This document shows positions 1 through 7,233 of a DNA stretch of 64,000 nucleotides, piece after piece. Both the position numbers and the translations under genes were made by a program. The DNA comes from Streptomyces griseocarneus. GTDB taxonomy: Bacteria > Actinomycetota > Actinomycetes > Streptomycetales > Streptomycetaceae. A model generated the notes under the pieces. The model was not told the origin of the DNA. It made no database searches and worked only from the letters and a program-made list of their open reading frames with translations. The stretch is taken from the NCBI GenBank assembly GCA_003674045.1, contig PENC01000024.1:1-64000 (forward strand), in the 5' to 3' direction. Positions within the stretch are counted from its first letter, which is position 1; the number at the start of each line of letters is the position of its first letter.

Positions 1-198
1 GGCCTGCTGGACGCCCAGTCACGCACCGTCAACACCCAGATGATGCTCGCCGCCGCCAGCGCCCTCGCCAGCGTCGTCACCGAGGACGAACTCAACGCGA
101 ACTACATCATCCCCAGCGTCTTCAACGCGAAGGCGACCGAGGCCGTGGCCTCGGCGGTGAAGCGGGCGGCGGTGGCGCTTCAGGGCGCGTCCTCCTGA
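1..198 (+). CDS. Malic enzyme, C-terminal fragment
   Basis: Only the last 65 codons are in the window; the reading frame is open from base 1 to a TGA at 196-198. The C-terminal text (VNTQMMLAAASALASVV, then ELNANYIIPSVFN) matches the C-terminal part of bacterial NAD(P)-dependent malic enzymes, which oxidatively decarboxylate malate to pyruvate in the cytosol. A strong hairpin follows 15 bp after the stop, so this is the end of a transcription unit. The Tn3-type element begins 80 bp downstream and does not interrupt the gene. The catalytic domains lie outside the window, so the assignment rests on the tail only. Confidence 0.75.
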   Translation, partial: GLLDAQSRTVNTQMMLAAASALASVVTEDELNANYIIPSVFNAKATEAVASAVKRAAVALQGASS

Positions 199-212
199 GT
201 CCCCTGCAGTGT

Positions 213-244
213 GAGCGCGAACCCGTGGTCGTGGGTTCGCGCTC
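213..244 (+). terminator. Hairpin terminator of malic enzyme gene
   Basis: Perfect 12-bp arms (GAGCGCGAACCC at 213-224, its complement at 233-244) flank an 8-nt loop just after the malic enzyme stop codon. There is no U-tract, which is usual in Streptomyces. Confidence 0.7.
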
Positions 245-277
245 GCGCTGGTTTTCCGCCGAGGCCCACAGGGACAT

Positions 278-323
278 GGGGTAGCGCCGAGGTGAGCCCA
301 AAAGGGGCCATGGGACGATCTTG
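278..323 (+). repeat. Left terminal inverted repeat of the Tn3 element
   Basis: The repeat begins GGGGTAGCGCCGAGG and ends GATCTTG. It is the reverse complement of 7139-7184 apart from four mismatches. The truncated transposase reading frame starts only a few bases inside it. Confidence 0.88.
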
Positions 324-328
324 AACCG

Positions 329-2362
329 CTGAGAGGGGGCCTGGTCCGCAAGCGGGTCGGGGTCCTCTACGACCAGGCGGAGGCCCGGCGGATCGTCGAG
401 CAGTCGATCCGCAAGGAGGCGGCGAAGAACCGCCCGGCGGACTTGATCAACATTGCGCTGGAGAAGGTGGTGGAGGCCGGGCTGGAGCTGCCGGCTTTCT
501 CCACCTTTGACGCGATGGCCTCGAAGATCCGGCGCGAGGTGAATACCGCGATCTGCGACGGCGTCCACGACCGAATCAGCCCGGTGGAGCAGGCTGGCCT
601 GGCACGGCTGCTGGAGGAACGTGACGGCGACGGCACCACGTTGTTCAACCGGCTGAAGAGGCCCGCGCAGGGGCCGAGCCGGTCGCACTTCAAGAACTTG
701 ACCAAGCGGCTGGAGTGGGTGGACGAGCTCGGCGACACGGACGTGTGGATGGACGGGGTGGCCGCGGGAAAGGTACCGACTTCGCCGGGGAGGCGGATGC
801 CGCCGACGTGGCGGAGCTGCGGGACTAGCAGGCCCGGCAAGCGCATCGCGCTGGTGGCGTGCCTGGTGCACAAGGCGAGGATGAGGGTCCGCGACGACCT
901 GGCGACGATGTTCTGCAAGCGGGTGGCGACGAAGGTCAAGAAGGCGAAGCAGGAGCTGGAGGAGATCCGGCTGGCCGAGCGGGAGACCGTCGAGGCCCTG
1001 ATCGGTAACTACCGCACGGTGCTGAAGAACATCGACGCCGACGGCCCGGCCCAGGCCGCGCTGGTGAAGGCCGCGGCCATGACCGCCGAGACCCGGCAGG
1101 CGCTGGACGGCCTGGACGAGGCGGCATCGCTCGATGAGGTGGCCCAGCGGCTGGACGGGGAGGTCTCCCCGGCTCTGCTCGCCCTGGCGAAGGCCCTGGT
1201 GGTGCAGGCCGGGGGCTTAAGCGCGGTCACCCAGACCGTGGAGGAGTGCGGCGGTTCGACAAGCAGTACGAGCAGATCGAGAAGGTCTCCGCCCATCACG
1301 GCAACTTCTGGGAGGTGCTGCTGTACGGGCAGATCGGCCGGGACCGGGCGGTGATGTTCGACCTCGCGGAGAAGCTGGAGTTCACCGCCACCAGCGAGGA
1401 CGGGCGGGCGCCGGACGCGCTCGCACACGCCCGGCGGCACCAGGCGGCCTGCGGTGAGTACATCATTGCCTTCGACGAGATGGGCCCAAGAGGTGGACAT
1501 CTCCTTCGCCACCCAGAACTGGCGCAAGGCCGCGTGCGACAAGACACGCCCGCGGCGGTTCGTGCGCAAGCACTTCGAGGCCATGGTCTTCACCGCCCTC
1601 GCCGAGGAACTGCGTACCGGCGACGTCGCGGTGGTCGGCTCCGAGGAGTACGCCGACTGGTCCAAGCATCTGCTGGCATGGGAGGCCGTGCAGGAGAAGC
1701 TGGGCGCCTACCTGGTGGAGGTCGGCCTCTGCGGGCGAGACGGCCGAGTTCGACGCCGGATTCTTCCGCCGACAGCTGGAGGACAAGCTGCGGGATGCCG
1801 CCGCGCCCTGATGGGCATCCTGGCCCGCACGGCGTACTGGGTGGAGTGGTGGCGCCGCTTCGGGCCGGCCTCCGGCAACGAGCCGAAGCTGGCCGACCCG
1901 TTCGGGGACGGCCGCGTGATCCGCACCGTGCAACTGCTGCGCTACCTCTCCGACGCGCCGCTGCGCAGGCGGGTTACCGCGGCGGCGAACAAAGCCGAGT
2001 CGTTCAACCGGTTCTCCCAGCGGGTCGGCTTCGGCAACCGCGGCGTCATCGCCGGCAACGACCCGGTCGAGCAGGAGAAGGCGATGAAATTCAACGCTCT
2101 GCTGACGAACGCGGTCATTTTTCACAATGCCCTGGACATCGCCGAGATCGTCCGCCAGCTGCTGGAGGAGGGCTGGACGATCGAGCCGGAGGACCTGGCG
2201 CACATCTCGCCGTACCTGACCGAGCACATCAACCGGTTCGGCGAGTACAGCACGCACGAGCTCGGCATCCAGCCCGAGGCGTACGACCCGAAGCTGGACG
2301 TGGACTTCGCCCCGCTGCGCGAGGCGGACCCGGCCGCGGCCGGCTTCGGTCAGGCCGCCTGA
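329..2362 (+). pseudogene. tnpA: Tn3-family transposase, truncated and frameshifted
   Basis: Scattered frames encode consecutive parts of a Tn3 transposase. These are the helical middle region (ADLINIALEKVVEAG, RIALVACLVHKARMRVRDDL), a domain containing EKVSAHHGNFWEVLLYGQ, and the C-terminal catalytic end (NKAESFNRFSQRVGFGNRG, LLTNAVIFHNALDIAE), ending in a TGA at 2360-2362. The N-terminal domain of about 170 residues is missing; coding text starts right at the left inverted repeat. Frame changes occur near 775, 835, 1230, 1485 and 1730. Near 1905 the text jumps from PKLADPF to GDGRVIRTVQLLRYLSD, deleting roughly 200 codons that should hold the two catalytic aspartates; only the glutamate region (NKAESF) remains. 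It cannot make active transposase. Confidence 0.88.
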
Positions 2363-2426
2363 AAGGCCGCGGCCGGTGACGGCAGCATCGTCCGCCGGCC
2401 GGTGATGCCAGGATCGGCGTGCTGGT

Positions 2427-2771
2427 TCAGGCTGAGTTCTTCGACTGCGACTCGCGGCCTTGTGCGCGCAGGTGCTCGTTGATGCGCCGGGCTTCTTCGA
2501 GCTGGTCTTCGAGGATGACGATGCGGCAGGCGGCTTCGATGGGGGTGCCCTGGTCGACGAGTTCGCGGGCGCGGGCGGCGATGCGCAGCTGGTAGCGGGA
2601 GTAGCGGCGGTGGCCGCCTTCGGAGCGCAGCGGGGTGATCAGGAGGTGTTCGCCGAGGGCGCGGAGGAAGGCGGGGGTGGTGCCGAGCATCTCGGCGGCC
2701 CGGCCCATGGTGTAGGCGGGGTAGTCGTCATCGTCGAGATTGTCGACGGGACGGGAACTGGCAGGGGGCAT
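2427..2771 (-). CDS. MerR-family (HspR-like) transcriptional regulator
   Basis: A 114-residue protein with a MerR-type winged helix at residues 19-65 (YTMGRAAEMLGTTPAFLRAL, then RSEGGHRRYS), followed by a short helical tail of about 45 residues. Like HspR it lacks the long dimer helix and effector domain of drug-sensing MerR proteins. HspR proteins repress chaperone operons, which fits the heat-shock cargo around it, but no matching inverted repeat was found in the window. The ATG follows AGAGG at good distance. It lies inside the Tn3 element, opposite in direction to the transposase remnant. A control function over the cargo is inferred only from position. Confidence 0.75.
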   Translation of the reverse strand: MPPASSRPVDNLDDDDYPAYTMGRAAEMLGTTPAFLRALGEHLLITPLRSEGGHRRYSRYQLRIAARARELVDQGTPIEAACRIVILEDQLEEARRINEHLRAQGRESQSKNSA

Positions 2772-3261
2772 AGACCTCTTCTTTCAGGGGACACGTCGGG
2801 GGGCCCGGGTGCCGTACGGCACCCGGGCCCCGAGCTTTCAACACCATCTACCGGCGAACTGCGCCGGCCTTCTTTGTCCGCAGGTTCCGCCTGGGAGGGC
2901 GGGGCTGCGGGGATCGCGGATGCGTGACCGGGGACCACCTTCCAATCCGGGGCCTGCGGTACCCGGGCGGACTTCTTCCTCGCCCGGGCGATCCTGATGG
3001 CGTCTGCTCCTTTACCTTCGGCTACACGGTCGTACTGCTGGATAACGCGGGTACTGCTCGCAGCCCCGTGGGGCGTCCTGCTTGACCTGCATGCGCGGCA
3101 GTTCATCTCTGCCGTGCCCATCTCGACTTCCTGGGTACACGGAAAACATAACCCTGCGACGAGCCAATGTCTACTGTGACCGCGACAGATTTTCTTCATG
3201 CTCGATGCGTGTAGTTCTGCCGCAAACACATCTGCATGGTGATGCCCCGGCGCGAACCCAC
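2772..3261. other. Gene-poor segment inside transposon
   Basis: No convincing gene is seen. The minus strand has an open frame with a stretch such as TRVIQQYDRVAEGKG that I cannot place in a family. A 32-bp perfect palindrome lies at 2800-2831. This is probably the junction between fused transposon fragments. Confidence 0.5.
2800..2831. terminator. 32-bp perfect palindrome (hairpin)
   Basis: GGGGCCCGGGTGCCG followed by its exact complement through TACGGCACCC, with no loop bases: a 16-bp-arm palindrome 29 bp upstream of the MerR start codon. It could be a terminator protecting the regulator from upstream transcription, an attenuator, or an unusually long operator. Confidence 0.55.
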
Positions 3262-3438
3262 GAGGCGCGGACGAGGAAGCCGGCCATCCTCTACGAGCTG
3301 TGTGTGCTGGTCAGCTGGCGGGATGCGTTGCGTCGGCGGGAGATCTGGGCGCCAAGGGCGAACCGGTGGCGTAACCCGGAGGACGATCTGCCGCCGGACT
3401 TCGAGGGCAACGGGGGTTCGCCCGGGGGCGGAGGCTGA
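3262..3438 (+). pseudogene. Fragment of a second Tn3 transposase
   Basis: An open frame ending at TGA 3436-3438 contains LYELCVLVSWRDALRRREIW followed by NRWRNPEDDLPPDFEGN. This is a conserved internal block of Tn3-family transposases (normally ELCVL-ALRxALRRREIWV, then RWRNPExDLPxDF). Only about 55 residues survive. It does not fit the gap left in the first transposase remnant and looks like a different Tn3 subgroup, so it is likely a relic of another element caught inside this one. Confidence 0.75.
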
Positions 3439-3466
3439 CTGGGCTGTTGCGGGGCACCGGGCGGGG

Positions 3467-4102
3467 TCAGGGGGGAGTGAGGGTGTCGAGCCGGGCGGCG
3501 AGGTCGGGGTGGGCGGCGGTCAGGTGGGGGCGGGTGGCGGCCAGGGGGACGATGAGGTCGGCGGGGTCGTTGTGGGCGAGGGCCGCGTGGAGCTCATTGA
3601 GCGGGCGGCGGGCGGCGGGGGGAAGGTCGGTGAGGGCGGTGATCTGGCCGGCGAGGCGGCGCAGGTCGGCCGCATTGCGGCGGGCCCAGGTGGCGGTGTT
3701 GCGGTCGGCGGCCCGGGCCTGACGGGTGGCCGTCACGCGCTGTTCGCCGGTGGTCCCGGCCGGACCGGGGCGGCCGCGCAGGTAGCGGCGCTCGGCGGCC
3801 TGGCGGCTGGCGACACCCAGGGGAGAGGCGAGGTCGGCCCAGCTGGCGCCTGCGTCCCGGGCCGTTTCGATCAGGCCGGTCTCCCATCCGGCGAGCCGCT
3901 CACGTACCTGCCGCAGCAGCATCAGCGAGGCGAGGGCCTGCTCCGGGGCCGGCCCGACGCCGAGGGTGTCGGGGGTCTCGTGCTGGGCGTCGCGCAGGGC
4001 GTCGTCTATGGCTTTCAGGGCCGCTGCGGCAGCGAGGAACGACGCCGGGCTGTGGGCGTCGGCGTCAGTGGAGACCGGCTCGTCGGGTGCGGTCACGGGC
4101 AC
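3467..4102 (-). CDS. rheA: RheA-like heat-shock repressor (HSP18 regulator)
   Basis: A 211-residue, mostly helical protein with a helix-turn-helix-like block around residues 105-130 (ASWADLASPLGVASRQAAER, then RYLRGRP). It is transcribed divergently from hsp18 across a 122-bp gap holding a perfect TGTCATC-N5-GATGACA operator. In Streptomyces albus, RheA is encoded divergently from hsp18, binds this inverted repeat, represses hsp18 and its own gene, and is reported to act as a protein thermometer that lets go on heating. The gene order, operator and helix-turn-helix fit that role. The symbol rests mostly on context, because I cannot align it with RheA here. The gene is transposon cargo. Confidence 0.75.
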   Translation of the reverse strand: MPVTAPDEPVSTDADAHSPASFLAAAAALKAIDDALRDAQHETPDTLGVGPAPEQALASLMLLRQVRERLAGWETGLIETARDAGASWADLASPLGVASRQAAERRYLRGRPGPAGTTGEQRVTATRQARAADRNTATWARRNAADLRRLAGQITALTDLPPAARRPLNELHAALAHNDPADLIVPLAATRPHLTAAHPDLAARLDTLTPP

Positions 4103-4113
4103 CTCTCTCGGGT

Positions 4114-4158
4114 TGTCATCGTGTAGACGACATCGTGTTTGTCATCCATTGGATGACA
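4114..4158. promoter_or_regulatory. RheA-type operators in divergent rheA/hsp18 promoter
   Basis: Site 1 at 4140-4158 is TGTCATC-CATTG-GATGACA; its arms extend to 9 bp with a single central base. This matches the RheA operator described for S. albus hsp18 exactly. Site 2 at 4114-4132 is TGTCATC-GTGTA-GACGACA, the same pattern with imperfect right arm. The two sites start 26 bp apart and lie between the divergent starts at 4102 and 4225, so one repressor could control both genes. Confidence 0.82.
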
Positions 4159-4224
4159 TGTTACAACGGTGTCAGTGAGGCGCATTGGCAGTAACTGCCT
4201 GAACCTGCTGGAGGTGTTTTCACG

Positions 4225-4656
4225 ATGTTGATGCGCACTGACCCCTTCCGTGAGCTGGACCGGCTGACGCAGCAGCTGATGGGCCCGGGCACCTGGTCGA
4301 AGCCGTCGGCGATGCCGATGGACGCCTACCGCGAGGGTGACGAGTACGTGGTGGCCTTCGACCTTCCCGGCGTCAGCGCGGACGCGATCGACATCGACGT
4401 CGAGCGGAACATGCTGACGGTCAAGGCGGAGCGCCGGCCGGCGGCGAAGGCCGACGACGTGCAGATGGAGCTGTCCGAGCGGCCGCTGGGCGTCTTCTCC
4501 CGCCAGATCGTGCTCGCCGACACCCTCGACACCGAGCACATCAAGGCCGACTACGACGCGGGCGTGCTGACCCTGCGCATCCCGATCGCCGAGCGTGCCA
4601 AGCCCCGCAAGATCTCCATCGGCGTCGGGACCGGCCACAAGGAGATCTCCGGCTGA
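4225..4656 (+). CDS. hsp18: Small heat-shock protein Hsp18 (Hsp20 family)
   Basis: A 143-residue ATP-independent holdase chaperone. It has a short N-terminal arm (MLMRTDPFRELDRLTQQLMG), an alpha-crystallin domain at about residues 34-130 and the conserved AxxxxGVLTLRIPI motif near residues 110-125, followed by a short tail. Length and the MLMRTDPFRELDR start agree with actinobacterial HSP18. It would bind unfolding proteins as oligomers in the cytosol. A RheA-type operator pair lies 67-110 bp upstream. A GGAGG lies about 10 bp before the ATG. A large hairpin follows and two DUF2267 genes lie downstream, so these may form one heat-inducible unit. It is cargo of the Tn3-type element. Confidence 0.93.
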   Translation: MLMRTDPFRELDRLTQQLMGPGTWSKPSAMPMDAYREGDEYVVAFDLPGVSADAIDIDVERNMLTVKAERRPAAKADDVQMELSERPLGVFSRQIVLADTLDTEHIKADYDAGVLTLRIPIAERAKPRKISIGVGTGHKEISG

Positions 4657-4669
4657 CACCGGCCGGACA

Positions 4670-4719
4670 GGTGCGGAGGACGGGCACCTGATCTCCCCCT
4701 CCCCCCCGTCCTCCGCACC
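4670..4719 (+). terminator. Hairpin between hsp18 and DUF2267 genes
   Basis: 15-bp arms (GGTGCGGAGGACGGG at 4670-4684, complement at 4705-4719) with a C-rich 20-nt loop. It probably ends most hsp18 transcripts or protects the mRNA 3' end, reducing read-through into the DUF2267 genes. Confidence 0.7.
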
Positions 4720-4758
4720 CCGTGGGCAGGCCGAAGAGCAAGAAGGGGTGGCGGCGAG

Positions 4759-5154
4759 ATGACCCTGCGACGCGAAGCGTTCCTCGACCACGTGAAGGAG
4801 CGCGGCGAGTACGGCACTGTGGAGGAAGCCGAGCGCGCGGCCCGTGTGGTGCTCGCCCTGCTCGGCGCGCATCTGGTCGGCGAGGTTCGCGCCCAGCTCG
4901 CGGCACGTCTCCCGGAGGAATTCGCCCTGATCCTGCTCAACCCGCTGCAGAGCGCCGAACCGCTGCCCCCGGAGCGGTTCGTGCGGGCGACCGCGGCCTG
5001 GATCGAGGGCGCCACCGAGCAGACCGCGACCTGGGACGTCAGCGCCGTGCTGTCCACGGTCGCCGACACGGCCGACGAGGACCTGCTGGGGCAGATCCTG
5101 CTCCAGCTCCCCGTCGGCTACGACCTCCTCTTCGGCCGCCCCCAGCCCACCTGA
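4759..5154 (+). CDS. DUF2267 family protein
   Basis: A 131-residue acidic, helical protein of the DUF2267 type. It has an N-terminal REAFLDHVKERGEYGTVEEA block, a repeated helical hairpin and the C-terminal LLGQILLQLPVGYDLLFG signature. The function of DUF2267 is unknown; members are often small, repeated and found beside Hsp20 genes. A GGCGAG ribosome site precedes the ATG. It lies 39 bp after the hsp18 hairpin and 53 bp before a second DUF2267 gene with the same architecture, so it is probably part of the transposon-borne stress module. A role in heat or proteotoxic stress is inferred only from company. Confidence 0.82.
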   Translation: MTLRREAFLDHVKERGEYGTVEEAERAARVVLALLGAHLVGEVRAQLAARLPEEFALILLNPLQSAEPLPPERFVRATAAWIEGATEQTATWDVSAVLSTVADTADEDLLGQILLQLPVGYDLLFGRPQPT

Positions 5155-5207
5155 CCCCTACCTCGGTGCCACACGCCCGCACCGTTCTACGAAAGGCATG
5201 CACTGCA

Positions 5208-5651
5208 GTGATCACCGACGTGCGCGTACCGGCTGAGCACCGGCAGCCGTACTCGACGGCGTATGAGCAGATGCTGGAGAAGGTCCGCTACGAAGGCGCC
5301 TACCCCACCCGCGAGAGAGCCGAGGAAGCCGTCCGCCTGGTTCTCGCGGGGCTGGGACGCCAACTGACCGGCGACGAACGCGTCGACCTTGCCGCCTGCC
5401 TGCCCCTGGAAGCCGCACGTGTCCTGACCGCACAGATCCCCGACGCCCAGCCGCTGACCGGCTGGGCCTTCGTCAAGGACCTCGCCGCCCGCTCCGGCGC
5501 CTCCCTGGCCACCACCCGCTGGGACACCGGCTCCGTCTTCGCGGCCGTCGCCGCCCACGCCGGCCCTGACCTCATCACCCGCATCCTCCGCCAGCTCCCC
5601 ACCGGCCACGCGCTGTTGTTCGGCCGCGCCGAACTCACCTCCGCCGCGTAA
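5208..5651 (+). CDS. DUF2267 family protein, second copy
   Basis: A 147-residue DUF2267 protein starting at GTG 5208. It matches the upstream gene in order of motifs: YEQMLEKVRYEGAYPTRERA near the start, the RLVLAGLGRQLTGDERVDLA helix pair, and a closing ITRILRQLPTGHALLFGRAE. The N-terminus is about 16 residues longer than that of its neighbour. The two are divergent paralogues rather than a recent duplication. A terminator hairpin follows 50 bp after the stop. An in-frame upstream start is not evident. The function is unknown, and the link to heat shock is contextual. Confidence 0.8.
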   Translation: MITDVRVPAEHRQPYSTAYEQMLEKVRYEGAYPTRERAEEAVRLVLAGLGRQLTGDERVDLAACLPLEAARVLTAQIPDAQPLTGWAFVKDLAARSGASLATTRWDTGSVFAAVAAHAGPDLITRILRQLPTGHALLFGRAELTSAA

Positions 5652-5701
5652 ACGGCACCGGCACCCCGGGCCGCAACAGGATCCCTCCGGCGGCCCTTGG
5701 C

Positions 5702-5732
5702 GAAGTCCCCGATCCGCGCGATCGGGGACTTC
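5702..5732 (+). terminator. Terminator of DUF2267 unit
   Basis: A perfect 13-bp stem (GAAGTCCCCGATC, 5-nt loop, complement) follows the second DUF2267 stop and separates the cargo operon from the resolvase. Confidence 0.75.
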
Positions 5733-5759
5733 CGCCTTCGCTGTGCATGATGACCGTCT

Positions 5760-5875
5760 CGGACGGCGTTTCTCATAAACGGCCCTTTGCGCGAGCAAGA
5801 TCGATCACAGCCCGCGAAACCCCCGCGATCCCGGATTCGCTCTCAGAACCCGTTCTCACTCAAAAGCGGGACGGA
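5760..5875. other. Candidate resolution (res) site
   Basis: This is the gap before the resolvase gene, where Tn3 elements usually carry res. It holds CGTTT-CTCAT-AAACG (5767-5781, perfect 5-bp arms) and a related CGTTCTCACTCAAAAGCG (5851-5868) 84 bp on. Each could be a resolvase-dimer subsite. The assignment is inference from position and dyad shape. Confidence 0.4.
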
Positions 5876-5901
5876 CCCCCTACCACACCCGCCGCTTCAC
5901 C

Positions 5902-6759
5902 ATGGTGCCCCGGCTGAAGAAGGCACTGCGGGTGCCCACCCCCGCCGACCGCGGCCCGGGCGGGCCGTGGCGCCCGGGCACCCCGCCCCCGGCACCGATC
6001 GACCCGGACCTGCCGAGCGCGGACATCCGCATCGGCTACGCCCGCTGCTCGGCCCTCGGCCAGGAACTCGACTCCCAGCTCGACGCGCTCGCGGGGCACG
6101 GCATCCCGGGAGACAAGATTTTCAGCGAGAAGATCAGCACCCGGGTACGCGTACGGCCCAAGTTCGAGGAGGCGCTGCGGACCGCGCGGGAGGTCAAGGC
6201 GCACGCCCCGCACTGCCGGGTCATCTTCGCCGTGTACGAGATGAAGCGGCCCGGCCGCGACGCCGCCGAGCTCACCGCGCTCGCCGGCCACCTCACCGCC
6301 CACGGCCTGGTGCTGGAGATGCTCGCCGGGCCCCTGCCCGGCATCTACGACCCCACCGGGCCGGGCAAGTTGCTGTTCGCGTTCTTCGCCGCGATGGCGG
6401 AGACCGAGCGGGAGAACATCCGCGAGCCGACGCTGGAGGGGCTCGACACCGCGGCCCGCAAGGGCAAGCACGGCGGTCGGCCGCCGGTCATCACCGACGA
6501 CATGCTCCACACCGTGCTCCGCCGCCGCGCGGGCGGCGAGTCCGTCGGGCAGATCCAGCCCGACCTGATCATCCCCACCGGCAGGCGCAAGGGACAGAGC
6601 CCCTCGGTGGCGAGCATCTACCGGGCGCTTGCCGAGTACGCCAAGCGCGAGGCTTACCCGGAAGCCGTCGAGCAGGCGCACGTCGACTTCGCCACCCTCC
6701 ATGCCGGCGGAGCGGTTCCCGAGCCACGCACCGGAGCCGAAGCCGCGGCGGCACGCTGA
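5902..6759 (+). CDS. tnpR: Serine site-specific recombinase (Tn3-type resolvase)
   Basis: The resolvase catalytic domain occupies about residues 42-185. It has IRIGYARCSALGQ with the nucleophile serine near residue 50, the hinge-side motif EMKRPGRDAAEL, and FAFFAAMAETERENIRE of the long E helix, followed by a basic tail and a helix-turn-helix-like end (SPSVASIYRALAEYAKRE). It would resolve cointegrates made during replicative transposition. About 40 residues precede the usual start of the fold, so translation may begin further downstream; a further 70 residues follow the usual resolvase length. All key residues look intact, unlike the transposase. It lies near the right end of the element. 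Confidence 0.88.
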   Translation: MVPRLKKALRVPTPADRGPGGPWRPGTPPPAPIDPDLPSADIRIGYARCSALGQELDSQLDALAGHGIPGDKIFSEKISTRVRVRPKFEEALRTAREVKAHAPHCRVIFAVYEMKRPGRDAAELTALAGHLTAHGLVLEMLAGPLPGIYDPTGPGKLLFAFFAAMAETERENIREPTLEGLDTAARKGKHGGRPPVITDDMLHTVLRRRAGGESVGQIQPDLIIPTGRRKGQSPSVASIYRALAEYAKREAYPEAVEQAHVDFATLHAGGAVPEPRTGAEAAAAR

Positions 6760-6785
6760 CGACGGCGGCCCCCTGTCGCCGGGCG

Positions 6786-7130
6786 TCAAGCACAGGAGGC
6801 CGTCACCACACGAGTTCCGGCGGGGCCGGAAGGAGTTGCGTGTCTCACCCTCAACGCCCCTGCGGGCAGGAAGGTCACGCCACCGGCCCTTCCGGGCCGA
6901 CCGGGACCCCGACCTTCCAGGTAGTCGGCGGCGCGTTCGGCAGCCTCATCACGGGACAGCCTCCGAGAGACCGGCGGCCGGTCTCGTCGGCCCCCGCCGC
7001 TCAGGTCGTCAGCGGCTCGCTTCGCTGCCTCATCCCACGACAACAACCTCGGTCCCCGTCGGCGCCGAGCCTCCCGCCGACGCTCAAGAAACGGGCCACC
7101 CTGCCCCACCGCGCACCGGGCTCTGCTCAC
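6786..7130 (-). CDS. Possible small protein with DEAAxRAAD repeats
   Basis: A doubtful GTG-started frame of 114 codons between the resolvase and the right inverted repeat. It has an internal repeat, LSWDEAAKRAADDLSGG and LSRDEAAERAADYLEGR, separated by about 18 residues. The repeat suggests a real peptide, but the rest is arginine- and glycine-rich as in non-coding high-GC frames, and no ribosome site is evident. If it is not a gene, this stretch is simply the transposon's right flank. Confidence 0.25.
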   Translation of the reverse strand: MSRARCAVGQGGPFLERRREARRRRGPRLLSWDEAAKRAADDLSGGGRRDRPPVSRRLSRDEAAERAADYLEGRGPGRPGRAGGVTFLPAGALRVRHATPSGPAGTRVVTASCA

Positions 7131-7138
7131 TCATCGAG

Positions 7139-7184
7139 CAAGATCATCCCGTGGCCCCTTCTGGGCTCACCTCGGCGATACCCC
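7139..7184 (-). repeat. Right terminal inverted repeat of the Tn3 element
   Basis: Read on the minus strand it begins GGGGTATCGCCGAGG and ends GATCTTG, matching the left end at 42 of 46 positions. TACAT follows outside, against GACAT outside the left end. Confidence 0.88.
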
Positions 7185-7233
7185 TACATGGCTCCGCAGG
7201 CGGCGACGGCACCGGTGCCGGCACGGGCGGCTG

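Larger units (their letters stand above)
278..7184. mobile_element. Tn3-family transposon with heat-shock cargo
   Basis: Two inverted copies of a 46-bp end sequence starting GGGGTA lie at 278-323 and 7139-7184 (42 of 46 identical). GGGG ends of 38-50 bp are typical of the Tn3 family. The 5 bp outside the ends are GACAT (273-277) and TACAT (7185-7189), a 4-of-5 match to the 5-bp target duplication expected for Tn3. Inside are a disrupted Tn3 transposase near the left end, a serine resolvase near the right end, and between them a MerR regulator, a fragment of a second Tn3 transposase, a RheA-like repressor, Hsp18 and two DUF2267 genes. The element sits between the malic enzyme terminator and the 3' end of a GlxA-type gene, so it seems to have inserted without breaking a host gene. 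Without a working transposase it would need one in trans. Confidence 0.85.
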
